Assembly (NCBI RefSeq): GCF_030643905.1
Contig: NZ_CP121446.1
Location: 434,001-498,000 of the forward strand
Direction of reading: 5' to 3'
Length of the DNA: 64,000 nucleotides
From: Flavobacterium sp. IMCC34852
Lineage (GTDB): Bacteria > Bacteroidota > Bacteroidia > Flavobacteriales > Flavobacteriaceae
Part shown: one piece after another, positions 31,941 through 41,294 of the stretch
Layout of the letters: each line of letters opens with the position of its first letter
How positions within the stretch are numbered: the stretch's first letter is position 1
Translations under genes and position numbers: made by a program
The notes under the pieces: model-generated
Told to the model about the DNA's origin: nothing
The model's input: only the letters and a program-made list of their open reading frames with translations
Database searches by the model: none

Positions 31941-32013
31941 TTATAAAAAACTCAAAAAATAATCAATGAATAACTAAACAACAAACTGAAACAAGCTCAG
32001 TTAAACCAATGAA

Positions 32014-33417
32014 ATGAAAACAACGGTAACAACAATGATCAACAACTCCGCTACCAAGCCAAAATCTGCTTTTACGCAGTTGGTGGAGCGATTGTATGCA
32101 GAAAAGACAAACACTATCGGTAATCAAGGGACTTTGGCCTCTGTGATAGGTACTTGTTTTGCCTCAATGAGTCAAGTGCAACACACCTGGAAAAGAGCCG
32201 CTTTTCGCGATATGTTGTTGCATCTTGAAGCTCAAGGTTGTTATGCCTTGTTGAGAGATGAAGTTTACATTACTACTTTGGCTAACATCGCCGCTTTTGG
32301 CAACAAACTGGTACGCGAAATCGACACTTGGGAAAAAGAGTCTTTTGTGGCCGAAAACCAAATCAGTGCTTTAATCAAGCATTGCTTTGCGCGATATGAA
32401 GTGCCTGAGTTTTTGGAAAGTGTTTTCTATGGTGACCATAAAATACAAATGTTGTGGTATGTTCAATTGGGTCGAGGTGAAAGTGTTTTGAGTTTGAGTG
32501 GTTTCCCGGTAAAGTTTACCAAAAAAATGGCTCATGAGTTTAAAAAAGCACCAGCCAGTTATACTGTGGAACGAGCCATAAGATGGGCACAAACCAAAGG
32601 TTACGGCGCTACTGATTTGATGGCTGAGACCTTGGCTTGGAGTACTTTGTCCGAACATTTCGAAAATGAAGATTTTTGGATCACTGTAATCGCCTTTTTT
32701 GCTAAGTTCGAGGAATTGCCTTATGCTAAAGTACAAGAAGTTTTGTCTTATATCAAAGTACAATTTGAAGCCGACAAAACCTATGTTATGAAAGGCAGAA
32801 CCTGGGAAGCTTTGGTAAAACAATCTGACGATTGGCATGCGGAATATTATAAAAGAATGCATGCCTTGAACAGAGCAGAATGGACAACCAGCCCTATAAA
32901 AGGTTTTAGAAAAAGTACCGTTGAAAATGAAAAAAACATTGAGTACTACATCATCGAATTGGTGAATTCTGAAGCTTTATATGAAGAAGGTTACGAAATG
33001 AGCCACTGTGTTGCTGAATATGAATATGAATGTATCGAAGGTAGAGCGGCTATCTTCTCCTTGAGAAAAAAAGTTGCCGAAGTGGTAGAAACTTTGGCTA
33101 CGCTTGAAGTCGAATTGGCTATAAAAACCATTGTTCAGGCAAAAGCCAAATACAATGAAGCCATCTCAAAAGAAGCCCATGAGATAGTAACAGCATGGGC
33201 TACTATAGAAAAATTGACTTTAGGTTTTGATGAGTGCGGAGATTTCTATGCCGAAGAGCATGAAGTTCATTTCCCAGCTGAGGCACGAGCTGTTCAATAC
33301 AATGCGCCACAAAATAACTATAGGGCGCAAAGAACAAACCATGGAGAAATCAACTGGAAATTTGTTCTTTTTGTAGTTTTCTTGGTCTTCAAAGCCTGTA
33401 GTGCTTTGAATAGATAA
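32014..33417 (+). CDS. PcfJ-like protein
   Basis: 467 residues. Residues about 300-395 fit the PcfJ-like domain known from conjugative plasmids and mobile elements: EGYEMSHCVAEYEYECIEGRAAIFSLR (HCV motif at the His/Cys), then LEVELAIKTIVQAKAKYNEAISKEAHEIVTAWA. The N-terminal 280 residues are helical (AFTQLVERLYAE, ITTLANIAAFGNK) and not recognised. A short hydrophobic C-terminus (FVLFVVFLVFKAC) may be a membrane tail. No other conjugation genes are nearby, so it is a solitary chromosomal copy. It is preceded by the short-ORF region and ended by a terminator. PcfJ function is poorly known. Confidence 0.8.
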   Translation: MKTTVTTMINNSATKPKSAFTQLVERLYAEKTNTIGNQGTLASVIGTCFASMSQVQHTWKRAAFRDMLLHLEAQGCYALLRDEVYITTLANIAAFGNKLVREIDTWEKESFVAENQISALIKHCFARYEVPEFLESVFYGDHKIQMLWYVQLGRGESVLSLSGFPVKFTKKMAHEFKKAPASYTVERAIRWAQTKGYGATDLMAETLAWSTLSEHFENEDFWITVIAFFAKFEELPYAKVQEVLSYIKVQFEADKTYVMKGRTWEALVKQSDDWHAEYYKRMHALNRAEWTTSPIKGFRKSTVENEKNIEYYIIELVNSEALYEEGYEMSHCVAEYEYECIEGRAAIFSLRKKVAEVVETLATLEVELAIKTIVQAKAKYNEAISKEAHEIVTAWATIEKLTLGFDECGDFYAEEHEVHFPAEARAVQYNAPQNNYRAQRTNHGEINWKFVLFVVFLVFKACSALNR

Positions 33418-33448
33418 AAAAAGAGTCCCAATTTTCGGGACTCTTTTT
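33418..33448. terminator. Bidirectional terminator, PcfJ-like and PhnA genes
   Basis: AAAAAGAGTCCC (33418-33429) / GGGACTCTTTTT (33437-33448). It can serve both convergent genes. Confidence 0.85.
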
Positions 33449-33465
33449 GATTTTAAAAAAATAAT

Positions 33466-34041
33466 TTACTTCGTTTTCTTCACATACTGCGTCAAAATCA
33501 CTATGTGTTGTCCTTCGACTCTGCCTTCTATTTGTTCGGCGTTGTCCCAAACTACTTTAATATTGTGAACCGCTGCGCCTCGTTTTGCGGTAAAATTGGC
33601 GCCTTTTACATCCAAATCTTTAATTAACACCACAGAATCGCCATCAAATAATAGATTGCCATTGCTGTCTTTATGCACAATTTTTCCTTCTTCGTCTTCC
33701 CCTTCACCTGTGGCTTTCGCCCATTCTAATGCCTCTTCATCTAAATACATCATATCCAGCAAATCGTGGTTTTTTAATCGGGCTAACATGCGCCAAGAAA
33801 CAATTTGCACCGGCAAATTTTCATTCCACATGCTGTCACTCAGACCGCGCCAATCGTTAGGATTGGTAGTATCAGGATTATCAATTTGGTCTTTTAAATT
33901 TTTGGTGATTAAAATACAGTTTTCAGGAACATCCTCGGTTTTGGGTGCTACCAAATACACTACTAAATTCTCTTCACTTCCGCTGATTTCACATTTCGAA
34001 CCGCTTCTGTCTTTTAATCTTTTTTCTGTAACAATACTCAT
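33466..34041 (-). CDS. PhnA domain protein
   Basis: 191 residues, cytosolic. The C-terminal 70 residues have the PhnA pattern (SNGNLLFDGDSVVLIKDLDVKGANFTAKRGAAVHNIKVV), and the N-terminus CEISGSEENLVVYLVAP belongs to the longer Bacteroidota variant. The E. coli relative's role in phosphonate metabolism was never confirmed; no phn cluster is present here. An SH3-like beta barrel is expected. Separated by a convergent terminator from the PcfJ-like gene. The name carries no proven activity. Confidence 0.85.
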   Translation of the reverse strand: MSIVTEKRLKDRSGSKCEISGSEENLVVYLVAPKTEDVPENCILITKNLKDQIDNPDTTNPNDWRGLSDSMWNENLPVQIVSWRMLARLKNHDLLDMMYLDEEALEWAKATGEGEDEEGKIVHKDSNGNLLFDGDSVVLIKDLDVKGANFTAKRGAAVHNIKVVWDNAEQIEGRVEGQHIVILTQYVKKTK

Positions 34042-34059
34042 TAGGTTGGGCTTAAATTA

Positions 34060-34554
34060 TTATAGGTTGAACGAGGCACCAATAGTAAACACAAATTGGT
34101 TGTTGTAGTTTTCAAATCCGTTTACATCGGTATCATATCTGGCTAAAGGCACATTGGCTTCGGCAAACATCCCGAATCCATTGGTAAAAAAGTATCTCGC
34201 ACCAAGATGCCCACCAAAATTTCGCAAACCTAAATTCAATCCCGGATAAACATCCATTTTCGGATCTAATTTTAAAACGTTACCAATATTGGCATTGAAA
34301 CGCACTTTCAAATCGGCTCTGTCTTCAAAACGAGGCTTAAAACCTGCTATTTCATTAGCATTGAGCATATAACCGGCCACAATTCCGAAAGACATATTTT
34401 CGCCCATTCCAAAATCTGCCGAAACACCAATTCCGGTTCCACCATCTTGAATGGTCATGCCTACTTGACCTTTAACATCTCCTTTACCTTTAAAAGCTTG
34501 AGCATTGACCAAACTTACCATAGCCAAAGCTATTATTGTGATTATTTTTCTCAT
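34060..34554 (-). CDS. Small outer-membrane beta-barrel (DUF6646-like)
   Basis: 164 residues, cleavable signal peptide (IIALAMVSLVNAQ). The body alternates Gly/aromatic beta strands (VGMTIQDGGTGIGVSADFGM, SFGIVAGYML, GLNLGLRNFGGHLGARYFF, AEANVPLARY) and ends in FVFTIGASFNL, an aliphatic-Asn-Leu end of a barrel. Eight strands are likely. It resembles the small barrel family DUF6646 of Flavobacteria, by recall. A -7 box TATATTTG lies 20 bases upstream. Confidence 0.78.
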   Translation of the reverse strand: MRKIITIIALAMVSLVNAQAFKGKGDVKGQVGMTIQDGGTGIGVSADFGMGENMSFGIVAGYMLNANEIAGFKPRFEDRADLKVRFNANIGNVLKLDPKMDVYPGLNLGLRNFGGHLGARYFFTNGFGMFAEANVPLARYDTDVNGFENYNNQFVFTIGASFNL

Positions 34555-34573
34555 AATAAATTAAATTAAAGTG

Positions 34574-34581
34574 CAAATATA
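34574..34581 (-). promoter_or_regulatory. Promoter -7 box of the barrel gene
   Basis: Minus-strand TATATTTG, an exact match, 20 bases from the ATG. Confidence 0.5.
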
Positions 34582-34620
34582 AACCATTAGAAAGTACTAT
34601 TTTGTAGAATTAATTTGAAA

Positions 34621-35358
34621 TCAATTCCTGCCTTTTTCGTTAAAATACAATTCGTTTAAAGGTTCGCTTTGCCAAAATTCTTTTGTATTCACATCCATAA
34701 TCGTCAACGGACCTTTAAATGCTGCACCGGTATCCACATTCCAAACACAAGCTTTTTGCACCGGAATGGTTTCTCCGATTCGCGTGACCGGTGTGTGACC
34801 AATGTAAACCTCTTCATATAAAGTCAGCCGTCTAGGATACAGCCAACTGTCTTTTGCAATGGTTTCATCCAACGACAAAGCAGTTTCCCAAAGCGTTCTG
34901 TCCCAATAAAATAATTTGGGGAAATATTCATAATTGATCCCATTCATATTGGTAAATCCGGCATGGATAAACAAGCGATTTTGGTCGTCGTGGTAATAAT
35001 TCAGCAATGATTTCAAAAAACCGATATGCTGTTTTTTGGTAGCTTCGCTTACTTTTTCATAAGCCAAAATTGTAGCTTCGCCACCGTGTTTGAACCACAT
35101 TTTTTCATCGAAATTCTTAGTGTTTCCTTCCAACCAATCCAACAACAATTCGTCATGATTACCTTTGATGAAAAAGCAATTTTGTTTTTGTTGCAAATCC
35201 ATCAAATAGTCAATTACTTGTGGTGATTCGCTCCAACCATCTACATAATCGCCCAGAAAAATTAAAGTGTCTTCTTGGGTTACTTTGGCTCTTTCCATAA
35301 TTTGATGCAGCGCTCTCAAACCCCCGTGAATATCGCCTATTACTAATATTCTACCCAT
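34621..35358 (-). CDS. Calcineurin-like metallophosphatase
   Basis: 245 residues. Metal-binding motifs of serine/threonine-type phosphoesterases: GDIHG (8-12), GDYVDGW, GNHDE and HAGF, with the later His in YIGHTPVTR. A two-metal phosphatase, likely of protein or diadenosine polyphosphate substrates (ApaH/PrpA-like group). It overlaps the preceding AlbA-type gene by eight bases, so the two are coupled. Confidence 0.9.
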   Translation of the reverse strand: MGRILVIGDIHGGLRALHQIMERAKVTQEDTLIFLGDYVDGWSESPQVIDYLMDLQQKQNCFFIKGNHDELLLDWLEGNTKNFDEKMWFKHGGEATILAYEKVSEATKKQHIGFLKSLLNYYHDDQNRLFIHAGFTNMNGINYEYFPKLFYWDRTLWETALSLDETIAKDSWLYPRRLTLYEEVYIGHTPVTRIGETIPVQKACVWNVDTGAAFKGPLTIMDVNTKEFWQSEPLNELYFNEKGRN

Positions 35359-36502
35359 TTGCTTGGTTGTATTTCATTTTTCTTAAAATGCGCATCGCTT
35401 CTTTGAAACTTAGATAAACATTGGCTTTCTTCTGTCCTTTTAAAAAAGGCTTGGCATCGATTAGTTTTTGTTTGGCTTCCTCAAAACCATTCAAATAACA
35501 AATCATCAAAGTAGAAGACAAAAACTCTAAATCTTTTTCTTCTCGCTCCGACAAAGTAATGCTTTTTTGCAATTTATTAATCAATGCTAAATTAGAATTA
35601 TAAATGTGATGTAACATTTTTTTGTTGTATGCCGGCGGTTCAAAGAGCATTTTGGTTTCCATTTTGTAGTAGCCATTGTCAAAAAAATGAATCGTCAATT
35701 GTTCCAAAGGATAAAAACTAGTTTTATCGTTTAATCCAAGCGGTACGTGTTCAATAATCGTAAAACTGTGGTCGTCATACTGAATGGAAACCACATCCAA
35801 TGCCGAATAAAACAGCTTTATTTGTTCATTAATGAGTTCAATATCAACTCTTGAAAGATAAGTGGTGTCTCTGATTTTTTTCGGAATACCGGCCCAACAA
35901 ATCACAAACAATTCCTTGAAAACTCTGTATTTAGAAGGCATATCGCCGTGTCGCACATTCATAAAATCCATCACGCCATCTAAAGTGTGAGCAATACTGT
36001 TTCTCGAATTATTTTCTATTCGTATAACTGTTTCAATATTTTGTTTGGAATACGGAACCTTATCTTCGGTAGGCATCGAATTACTTCCGACTCTAATAAA
36101 AACGGTATTGGCCAAAATGGTATGAATGTTTTTCCTAAAAAAAGAAGTTTTATGCTTGGGTTTTATCGTAACCAAACCAACTACTTTGTCTTTGGGTAAA
36201 TTGGGAAAAGGAACGTTTTCGTATTGAATCTTAGGCGGATTTTCCAAATAAGCATTGACCAAATTCTGAATCCGACTGTCGTCAAAAAAATCATCGCCCA
36301 GAATTTCATTGTCCTGATCTTCAACTCCAACCACGATATATGAATTGTTAGAAGGATTGGAATTAGACAAAGCACAAATGTGTTTTAAAAACTTGGCTTT
36401 CCCTTCTTTGGTGTGCAAATTTAACTGTCGCTTTTTGTCATAAAAACTACACTCATCGTTGTGAGCTAATAGGTTTTTGATAAGAAGACGTTTGTTGATC
36501 AT
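35351..36502 (-). CDS. AlbA_2-domain (Schlafen-like) protein
   Basis: 383 residues from the ATG at 36502 (the longer frame begins at an unlikely TTG). Residues about 15-165 have an AlbA-type DNA-binding/divergent-AAA pattern: ECSFYDKKRQLNLHTKEGKAKFLKHICALSNS, SYIVVGVEDQDNE and FRKNIHTILANTVFIRVGSNS. The C-terminal part is not recognised. Such proteins are transcription regulators or stress effectors. It is preceded by a word-repeat hairpin and overlaps the phosphatase gene. The role is unknown. Confidence 0.75.
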   Translation of the reverse strand: MINKRLLIKNLLAHNDECSFYDKKRQLNLHTKEGKAKFLKHICALSNSNPSNNSYIVVGVEDQDNEILGDDFFDDSRIQNLVNAYLENPPKIQYENVPFPNLPKDKVVGLVTIKPKHKTSFFRKNIHTILANTVFIRVGSNSMPTEDKVPYSKQNIETVIRIENNSRNSIAHTLDGVMDFMNVRHGDMPSKYRVFKELFVICWAGIPKKIRDTTYLSRVDIELINEQIKLFYSALDVVSIQYDDHSFTIIEHVPLGLNDKTSFYPLEQLTIHFFDNGYYKMETKMLFEPPAYNKKMLHHIYNSNLALINKLQKSITLSEREEKDLEFLSSTLMICYLNGFEEAKQKLIDAKPFLKGQKKANVYLSFKEAMRILRKMKYNQANG

Positions 36503-36504
36503 AG

Positions 36505-36575
36505 TTAAGTACGATTTACAAAGTACGAAGTACAAAGTAAAACTACTTCAAACTTCGTACTTCAAACTTCGTATT
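36505..36575. repeat. Word-repeat hairpin spacer (AAGTACGA / CTTCGTAC)
   Basis: On the plus strand, purine-rich words AAAGTACGAAGTAC are followed by complementary ACTTCAAACTTCGT repeated twice (14-bp unit). The halves can pair over about 30 bases. It lies between two co-directional minus genes, just upstream of an ATG. Confidence 0.8.
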
Positions 36576-36576
36576 T

Positions 36577-37443
36577 TTAAGGTACTTTATTCCCCATACT
36601 TTCGGTCCAAATGGCAAACCAATCTTCTTGTTCCAATGGCAACTCCGTGGCTTTCATTAAGGCTTGAATTCGGGCAACATTGACTGTTCCGGCAACGGGA
36701 ATAACTTTCGCCGGATGTTTTAAAATCCACGCTAATAAAATCGTATCCGAACCAAAATGGTATTTCTTTACCAATTCGGCCAATAGTTTTTTCAAGCGTC
36801 TGGTTTGTTCAATATCTTCACGGAAAACCGTTCCCAATGGATTCCAACTCATCGGACGAATATTATGCAATTGCATATAATCAAAACTGCCGTCTAACAT
36901 CGCTTCGTAATGTGTGGCTGAAAATTGGATTTGATTATAACTGATTTCCGTTTTTTGTCGAATCAATTCAGTTTGCCAAGCCGTGAAATTGGACAGTCCA
37001 AAATCGATAATCTTGCCTTCTTTTTTGAGCTTTTCAATGGCTTCCGCAATTTCATCAGCAACCATTAACGGACTAGGACGATGCAACAACAACACATCCA
37101 AATAATCGGTTTGGAGATTTTTCAATGAATTTTCAACCGACCAAATGATATAATCTTTGGAATAGTCGTAGTGTTTGATTTTGTTGTTTCTTCCATTCAA
37201 ATGTTGGATGCCGCATTTTGAAATCAACTGAAAATTTTTTCTGTCTATTTTACTTTGGGCGAAAGCCTTGCCGAAATCAGCCTCTGTAGTGTAGTCACCA
37301 TAAATATCGGCATGGTCAAAAGTGGTGATTTGGTTTTCGATACAAAGCTGTATCAAATGTTCCATCTCTGAAGTATTGAGTTTTTTATCCCAAATACCCC
37401 AATTCATGGTTCCGGCAATTATGGGTGAAAGTTTGGTCTGCAT
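36577..37443 (-). CDS. Aldo/keto reductase family oxidoreductase
   Basis: 288 residues, TIM barrel, NADPH-dependent. Conserved Asp/Tyr/Lys/His of the family: FDHADIYGDYTTEADFGKAF (catalytic Tyr in IYGDY), ISKCGIQ (Lys) and DVLLLHRPS (His). The C-terminal GSDTILLAWILKHPAKVIPVAGTVNVARIQALM is typical of the YdhF-like group. The substrate cannot be told. It precedes the AlbA-type gene on the same strand. Confidence 0.9.
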   Translation of the reverse strand: MQTKLSPIIAGTMNWGIWDKKLNTSEMEHLIQLCIENQITTFDHADIYGDYTTEADFGKAFAQSKIDRKNFQLISKCGIQHLNGRNNKIKHYDYSKDYIIWSVENSLKNLQTDYLDVLLLHRPSPLMVADEIAEAIEKLKKEGKIIDFGLSNFTAWQTELIRQKTEISYNQIQFSATHYEAMLDGSFDYMQLHNIRPMSWNPLGTVFREDIEQTRRLKKLLAELVKKYHFGSDTILLAWILKHPAKVIPVAGTVNVARIQALMKATELPLEQEDWFAIWTESMGNKVP

Positions 37444-37695
37444 TTTTATCTTTTTTAAGTGATGTATTGAAACTATTTTTGGCTTTTTGTCCTTTGGAAA
37501 ATTTTCTTATTTTGCCGCCGAAAATCAAGAAAACAGATTAGGTCTTAAAATTATAAAAAGAAAATCATAAATCATCCTTAAAATTGGGATGTTTTCTAAA
37601 GTTTTAACGCATTATTAACATCGCCTAACCTAATAAATTTTCACTTTTGAAATGTTAAAATTATAACGAACACACACTAGAATAAACCAATCACT

Positions 37696-38700
37696 ATGGA
37701 AGAAAATGGTACTGCTTTAGATATCAGAGCAATTAATGCAAAAATAGAACATGAAAGTGCTTTTATCGAATTGTTGACAATGGAAATCAATAAAGTCATT
37801 GTAGGTCAAAAGCACATGGTAGAGCGATTGTTAATTGGTCTTTTAGGACAAGGGCATATTCTTTTGGAAGGTGTACCGGGTTTGGCCAAAACCTTAGCCA
37901 TCAATACCTTGTCACAAGCGGTTCACGGTAGTTTCAGCCGTATTCAGTTTACACCCGATTTATTACCGGCCGACGTCATTGGAACCATGATTTACAATAT
38001 TAAAGCCAATGATTTTTCTATAAAAAAAGGACCGATTTTTGCCAACTTCGTGTTAGCCGATGAGATTAACCGTGCGCCGGCCAAGGTACAATCGGCTCTT
38101 TTAGAAGCGATGCAGGAAAAACAAGTAACGATTGGCGATACGACTTTCAAATTAGACAAGCCGTTTTTAGTTTTAGCTACCCAAAATCCAATCGAACAGG
38201 AAGGAACTTATCCGTTACCGGAAGCACAAGTCGATCGTTTTATGCTAAAAACCGTTATCGATTACCCAAAAATTGAAGAAGAACGAATGGTCATTCGTCA
38301 AAACCTAAAAGGGGCTTATGAAAAAGTAAACCAAGTGGTTTCGGTGGAACAAATTTTACGTGCCCAAGAAGCGGTCCGTGAAGTGTACATGGACGAGAAA
38401 ATCGAAAAATACATTTTAGATATCATCTTTGCTACCCGAACTCCTGAAAAATACAAACTGGAAAGTCTAAAACCACTTATAGGGTTCGGTGCTTCGCCTC
38501 GTGGAAGCATCAACTTGGCGACTGCTGCCAAATGTTACGCTTTCATCAAGCGTCGCGGTTACGTAATTCCGGAAGATGTTCGCGCGGTTGTACACGATGT
38601 ATTGCGCCACAGAATAGGGGTTACTTATGAAGCCGAAGCTGAAAACATTACTTCCGTTGACATCATCAACAAAATTGTGAACGAAATTGAAGTGCCTTAA
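37696..38700 (+). CDS. MoxR-type AAA ATPase
   Basis: 334 residues. Walker A in the MoxR form GVPGLAKT (59-66), Walker B LADEINRAPAKVQSALLEAMQE, sensor region ATQNPIEQEGTYPLPEAQVDRF and the lid domain. A chaperone-like ATPase acting with VWA proteins. It opens the eight-gene Bat unit. The 250 bases upstream have a weak promoter-like region and no other gene. Confidence 0.95.
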   Translation: MEENGTALDIRAINAKIEHESAFIELLTMEINKVIVGQKHMVERLLIGLLGQGHILLEGVPGLAKTLAINTLSQAVHGSFSRIQFTPDLLPADVIGTMIYNIKANDFSIKKGPIFANFVLADEINRAPAKVQSALLEAMQEKQVTIGDTTFKLDKPFLVLATQNPIEQEGTYPLPEAQVDRFMLKTVIDYPKIEEERMVIRQNLKGAYEKVNQVVSVEQILRAQEAVREVYMDEKIEKYILDIIFATRTPEKYKLESLKPLIGFGASPRGSINLATAAKCYAFIKRRGYVIPEDVRAVVHDVLRHRIGVTYEAEAENITSVDIINKIVNEIEVP

Positions 38701-38702
38701 AA

Positions 38703-38780
38703 TTAGCTTTTAGCAATTAGCTTTTAGCAGTCAGCACCATACTGAACGCTAATGGCTGAACGCTAATAGCTGAACGTTAA
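38703..38780. repeat. Word-repeat hairpin spacer (TTAGC / GCTAA), moxR-DUF58
   Basis: AGCTTTTAGCAATTAGC words on the left, GAACGCTAATGGCTGAACG and a second GAACGCTAATAGCTGAACG on the right. The right arm stops a few bases before the next ATG. The halves are imperfectly complementary. Confidence 0.75.
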
Positions 38781-38783
38781 AAA

Positions 38784-39650
38784 ATGGAAACCAAAGACCT
38801 TCTCAAAAAAGTTCGTAAAATCGAAATCAAAACCCGAAGATTGAGTGATCATATCTTCTCGGGCGAATACCACACGTCATTCAAAGGGCGCGGTATGACG
38901 TTTTCGGAAGTGCGTCAGTACCAATTTGGCGATGATATTCGTGCCATCGATTGGAATGTGACCGCGCGTTACAACGAACCGTATGTCAAAGTTTTTGAGG
39001 AAGAACGCGAATTGACCATGATGTTGATGGTAGACATTTCGGGTTCGGAAAGTTTTGGAACCAAAAACCAACTGAAAAGTGAAATCGTAACCGAAATTGC
39101 AGCCACCATGGCGTTTTCTGCGACGCAAAACAACGATAAAATAGGTTTGATTTTATTCTCAGACCAAATCGAATTGTACATTCCGCCCAAAAAAGGAAAA
39201 TCACACGTATTGCGTATCATTCGTGAGCTGATTGAATTCCAACCAAAAAGCAAACGAACCGATTTGTCGCAAGCTTTGAAGTTTTTATCAAGCACACAGA
39301 AGAAAAAAGCAATTGTTTTTGTGATTTCAGATTTTATGGTCGAAGACGATTACGAAAAAACACTTAAAATTGCTGGAAAGAAACACGATATCACGGGCGT
39401 CAGAGTTTACGACATTCGCGAAGAAAAAATGCCGAATATTGGTATGGTGGAAATGGAAGATGCTGAAACCGGAGAAGTTTTGGTAGTCAATACCGGTTCA
39501 AAAAAAGCACGTTTGAGCTACGAAAAACAATACCAAGACAAAGTAAATTATTTTAAAGATATTTTCTCCAAATGTGGCTCTGGAACCGTGAATACGCGAG
39601 TGGATGAAAGTTATGTAACCAAATTATTAGGCTATTTTAAATCGAGATAA
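38784..39650 (+). CDS. DUF58 (VWA-like) protein of the Bat operon
   Basis: 288 residues, soluble. The DUF58 signature FSEVRQYQFGDDIRAIDWNVTARYNEPYVKVFEEE is followed by a metal-binding MVDISGSES (Asp84, Ser86, Ser88) of a degenerate von Willebrand A fold. Partner of the MoxR ATPase. Followed after 6 bases by the signal-peptide membrane protein. Confidence 0.95.
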   Translation: METKDLLKKVRKIEIKTRRLSDHIFSGEYHTSFKGRGMTFSEVRQYQFGDDIRAIDWNVTARYNEPYVKVFEEERELTMMLMVDISGSESFGTKNQLKSEIVTEIAATMAFSATQNNDKIGLILFSDQIELYIPPKKGKSHVLRIIRELIEFQPKSKRTDLSQALKFLSSTQKKKAIVFVISDFMVEDDYEKTLKIAGKKHDITGVRVYDIREEKMPNIGMVEMEDAETGEVLVVNTGSKKARLSYEKQYQDKVNYFKDIFSKCGSGTVNTRVDESYVTKLLGYFKSR

Positions 39651-39656
39651 GAAAAA

Positions 39657-41294
39657 ATGAAAAGGAAGTTTGCACTGTTTTTAAGCTTATTATCGATGGT
39701 ACTTTGGTCACAACCCAAGGTGACAACTGCTGTTAATACGAATAAAAACAAAATCGGCGCCGAGTTTAAACTTACCTTAAAAACCGATGTCGATACTTTG
39801 TCCAAAGTAAAATTCCCGGAAAGTAAATTTTTTGGTGCTTTGGAAGTGATTCAATCCTATAAAATTGACACGGTAAAAAAAGGCGCTCGCTACGAGTTAA
39901 TCAAAAAATACGGTCTAACAAAATTTGATTCCGGAACCTATACCATCCCAAAAGTACCCGTTATCATCAACGGCAAAACGGTTTTTTCAGACAGTATTAA
40001 AGTGGTAGTGAATGATGTCAAGGTCGATACCTTAAAGCAAAAAATGTACGACATCAAAGACATCGTTAAGGTAGAAAGTCCGATGGGCACTTGGTGGATT
40101 TACGTTTTGATTGCTTTGCTGATTGCCATTGCCGGATTTTTGGTTTACCGATTCATCAAAAAAATTCAAACCAAAGAAAAAGTCGAAGTGATTGTGTTCA
40201 AAACACCAATCGAAAAAGCCACAACACTTTTACAACAATTAGAAAGTAAAGGGCTTTGGCAAAAAGGAGAAATCAAAAACTATTACTCGGAACTAACTGA
40301 TATTGCGCGTAATTATATTGAAGAAGAAATTCACATTCCGGCTATGGAAAGTACGACTTCGGAACTTATTGAAGGATTGCGAAAAGCCGCCAAACAAAAG
40401 AAACTAAAGCTTTCCAATGAAACGGTTGAAAACCTCGAGAAAGTATTGCAACAAGCCGATTTGGTCAAGTTTGCCAAAGTAAAACCGCTTGATTTTGAAA
40501 TTGAAGAAGATAAAAAACGCATCTCCAATTCGATAGTAACCATTCACAAATCGATTCCGGAAGTAGTTGAAGAAGATGATGAATTGGCGCTTTGGAACGA
40601 ACAACAAAAAGAATTGGCCCGTTTGCAAAAGCTCAAAAAACAAAAACGCGTCAGAATCATTACGACCATAGGAATCGTAATAGGAATGATACTGATTGCT
40701 CTTGGTGGCTTAATTTATTTCAAAGGATTTGATTATGTCAAAGACAATCTGATTGGTCATCCGACTAAAGATTTGGTAGAAGGCGAATGGGTTTATAGCG
40801 ATTACGGAAATCCGGCAGTGAAGCTTGAGACTCCAAAAGTCTTGAAACGCATTGATGTTACTAAAGGGCTTACCCAAAAAGCTACGGATATGGTTAAGGA
40901 GATGAACACCTTTACTTACGGTAGCATGATTGACAATTTTTATATTGTGGTAAGTACAACCGAATTCAAGCAGGAAATACCAACTCCTGATTTAGACAAA
41001 GTGGCTGAGGAATCATTAAGAGCTTTAGAAAAACAAGGTGCCACCAATATTATTGTCAAAACAGATGATTTTGATACCCAAAAAGGCATTTCGGGCAGAA
41101 GAGCCTACGGAACAATGACTTTTGTTGACAAAATCAATGACAAATCAACCAAATTGTATTACGAAGTATTGATTTTCGCGCAAAGTCAAGGTTTCCAACA
41201 AATCATGATTATGCATGAAGAAGGCGATAAATATGGCAAACAAGTTACCGAAAGAGTTTTAAATTCGGTTGAATTACAAACACCGGCACAGTAA
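39657..41294 (+). CDS. Bat operon membrane protein (BatD-like start)
   Basis: 545 residues. Signal peptide (ALFLSLLSMVLWSQ), a first periplasmic beta domain about 20-130 resembling the beginning of BatD, a membrane helix near 147-165 (WWIYVLIALLIAIAGFLVYRF), a cytosolic segment 170-325 rich in charged helices (LLQQLESKGLWQKGEIKNYY, the DUF4381-like YSELTDIARNYIEEE), a second helix near 335-350 and a 190-residue C-terminal domain. The C-terminal part is not recognised; it may be an extra periplasmic domain. One base overlaps the next gene (TAATG). Confidence 0.85.
   Translation: MKRKFALFLSLLSMVLWSQPKVTTAVNTNKNKIGAEFKLTLKTDVDTLSKVKFPESKFFGALEVIQSYKIDTVKKGARYELIKKYGLTKFDSGTYTIPKVPVIINGKTVFSDSIKVVVNDVKVDTLKQKMYDIKDIVKVESPMGTWWIYVLIALLIAIAGFLVYRFIKKIQTKEKVEVIVFKTPIEKATTLLQQLESKGLWQKGEIKNYYSELTDIARNYIEEEIHIPAMESTTSELIEGLRKAAKQKKLKLSNETVENLEKVLQQADLVKFAKVKPLDFEIEEDKKRISNSIVTIHKSIPEVVEEDDELALWNEQQKELARLQKLKKQKRVRIITTIGIVIGMILIALGGLIYFKGFDYVKDNLIGHPTKDLVEGEWVYSDYGNPAVKLETPKVLKRIDVTKGLTQKATDMVKEMNTFTYGSMIDNFYIVVSTTEFKQEIPTPDLDKVAEESLRALEKQGATNIIVKTDDFDTQKGISGRRAYGTMTFVDKINDKSTKLYYEVLIFAQSQGFQQIMIMHEEGDKYGKQVTERVLNSVELQTPAQ

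Larger units (their letters stand above)
31511..32013. other. 503-bp region with two very short ORFs
   Basis: It holds the dehydrogenase terminator, a good promoter (31589-31619), two short frames (27 and 28 codons), and two further strong terminators. The last 70 bases before the PcfJ-like gene hold no clear promoter. Spacing to the gene downstream is AT-rich. Confidence 0.6.

Noticed and set aside
38877-39295. Three minus-strand frames inside the DUF58 gene
   Set aside because: They lie wholly within a well-supported conserved gene and have no family resemblance; shadows of codon bias.
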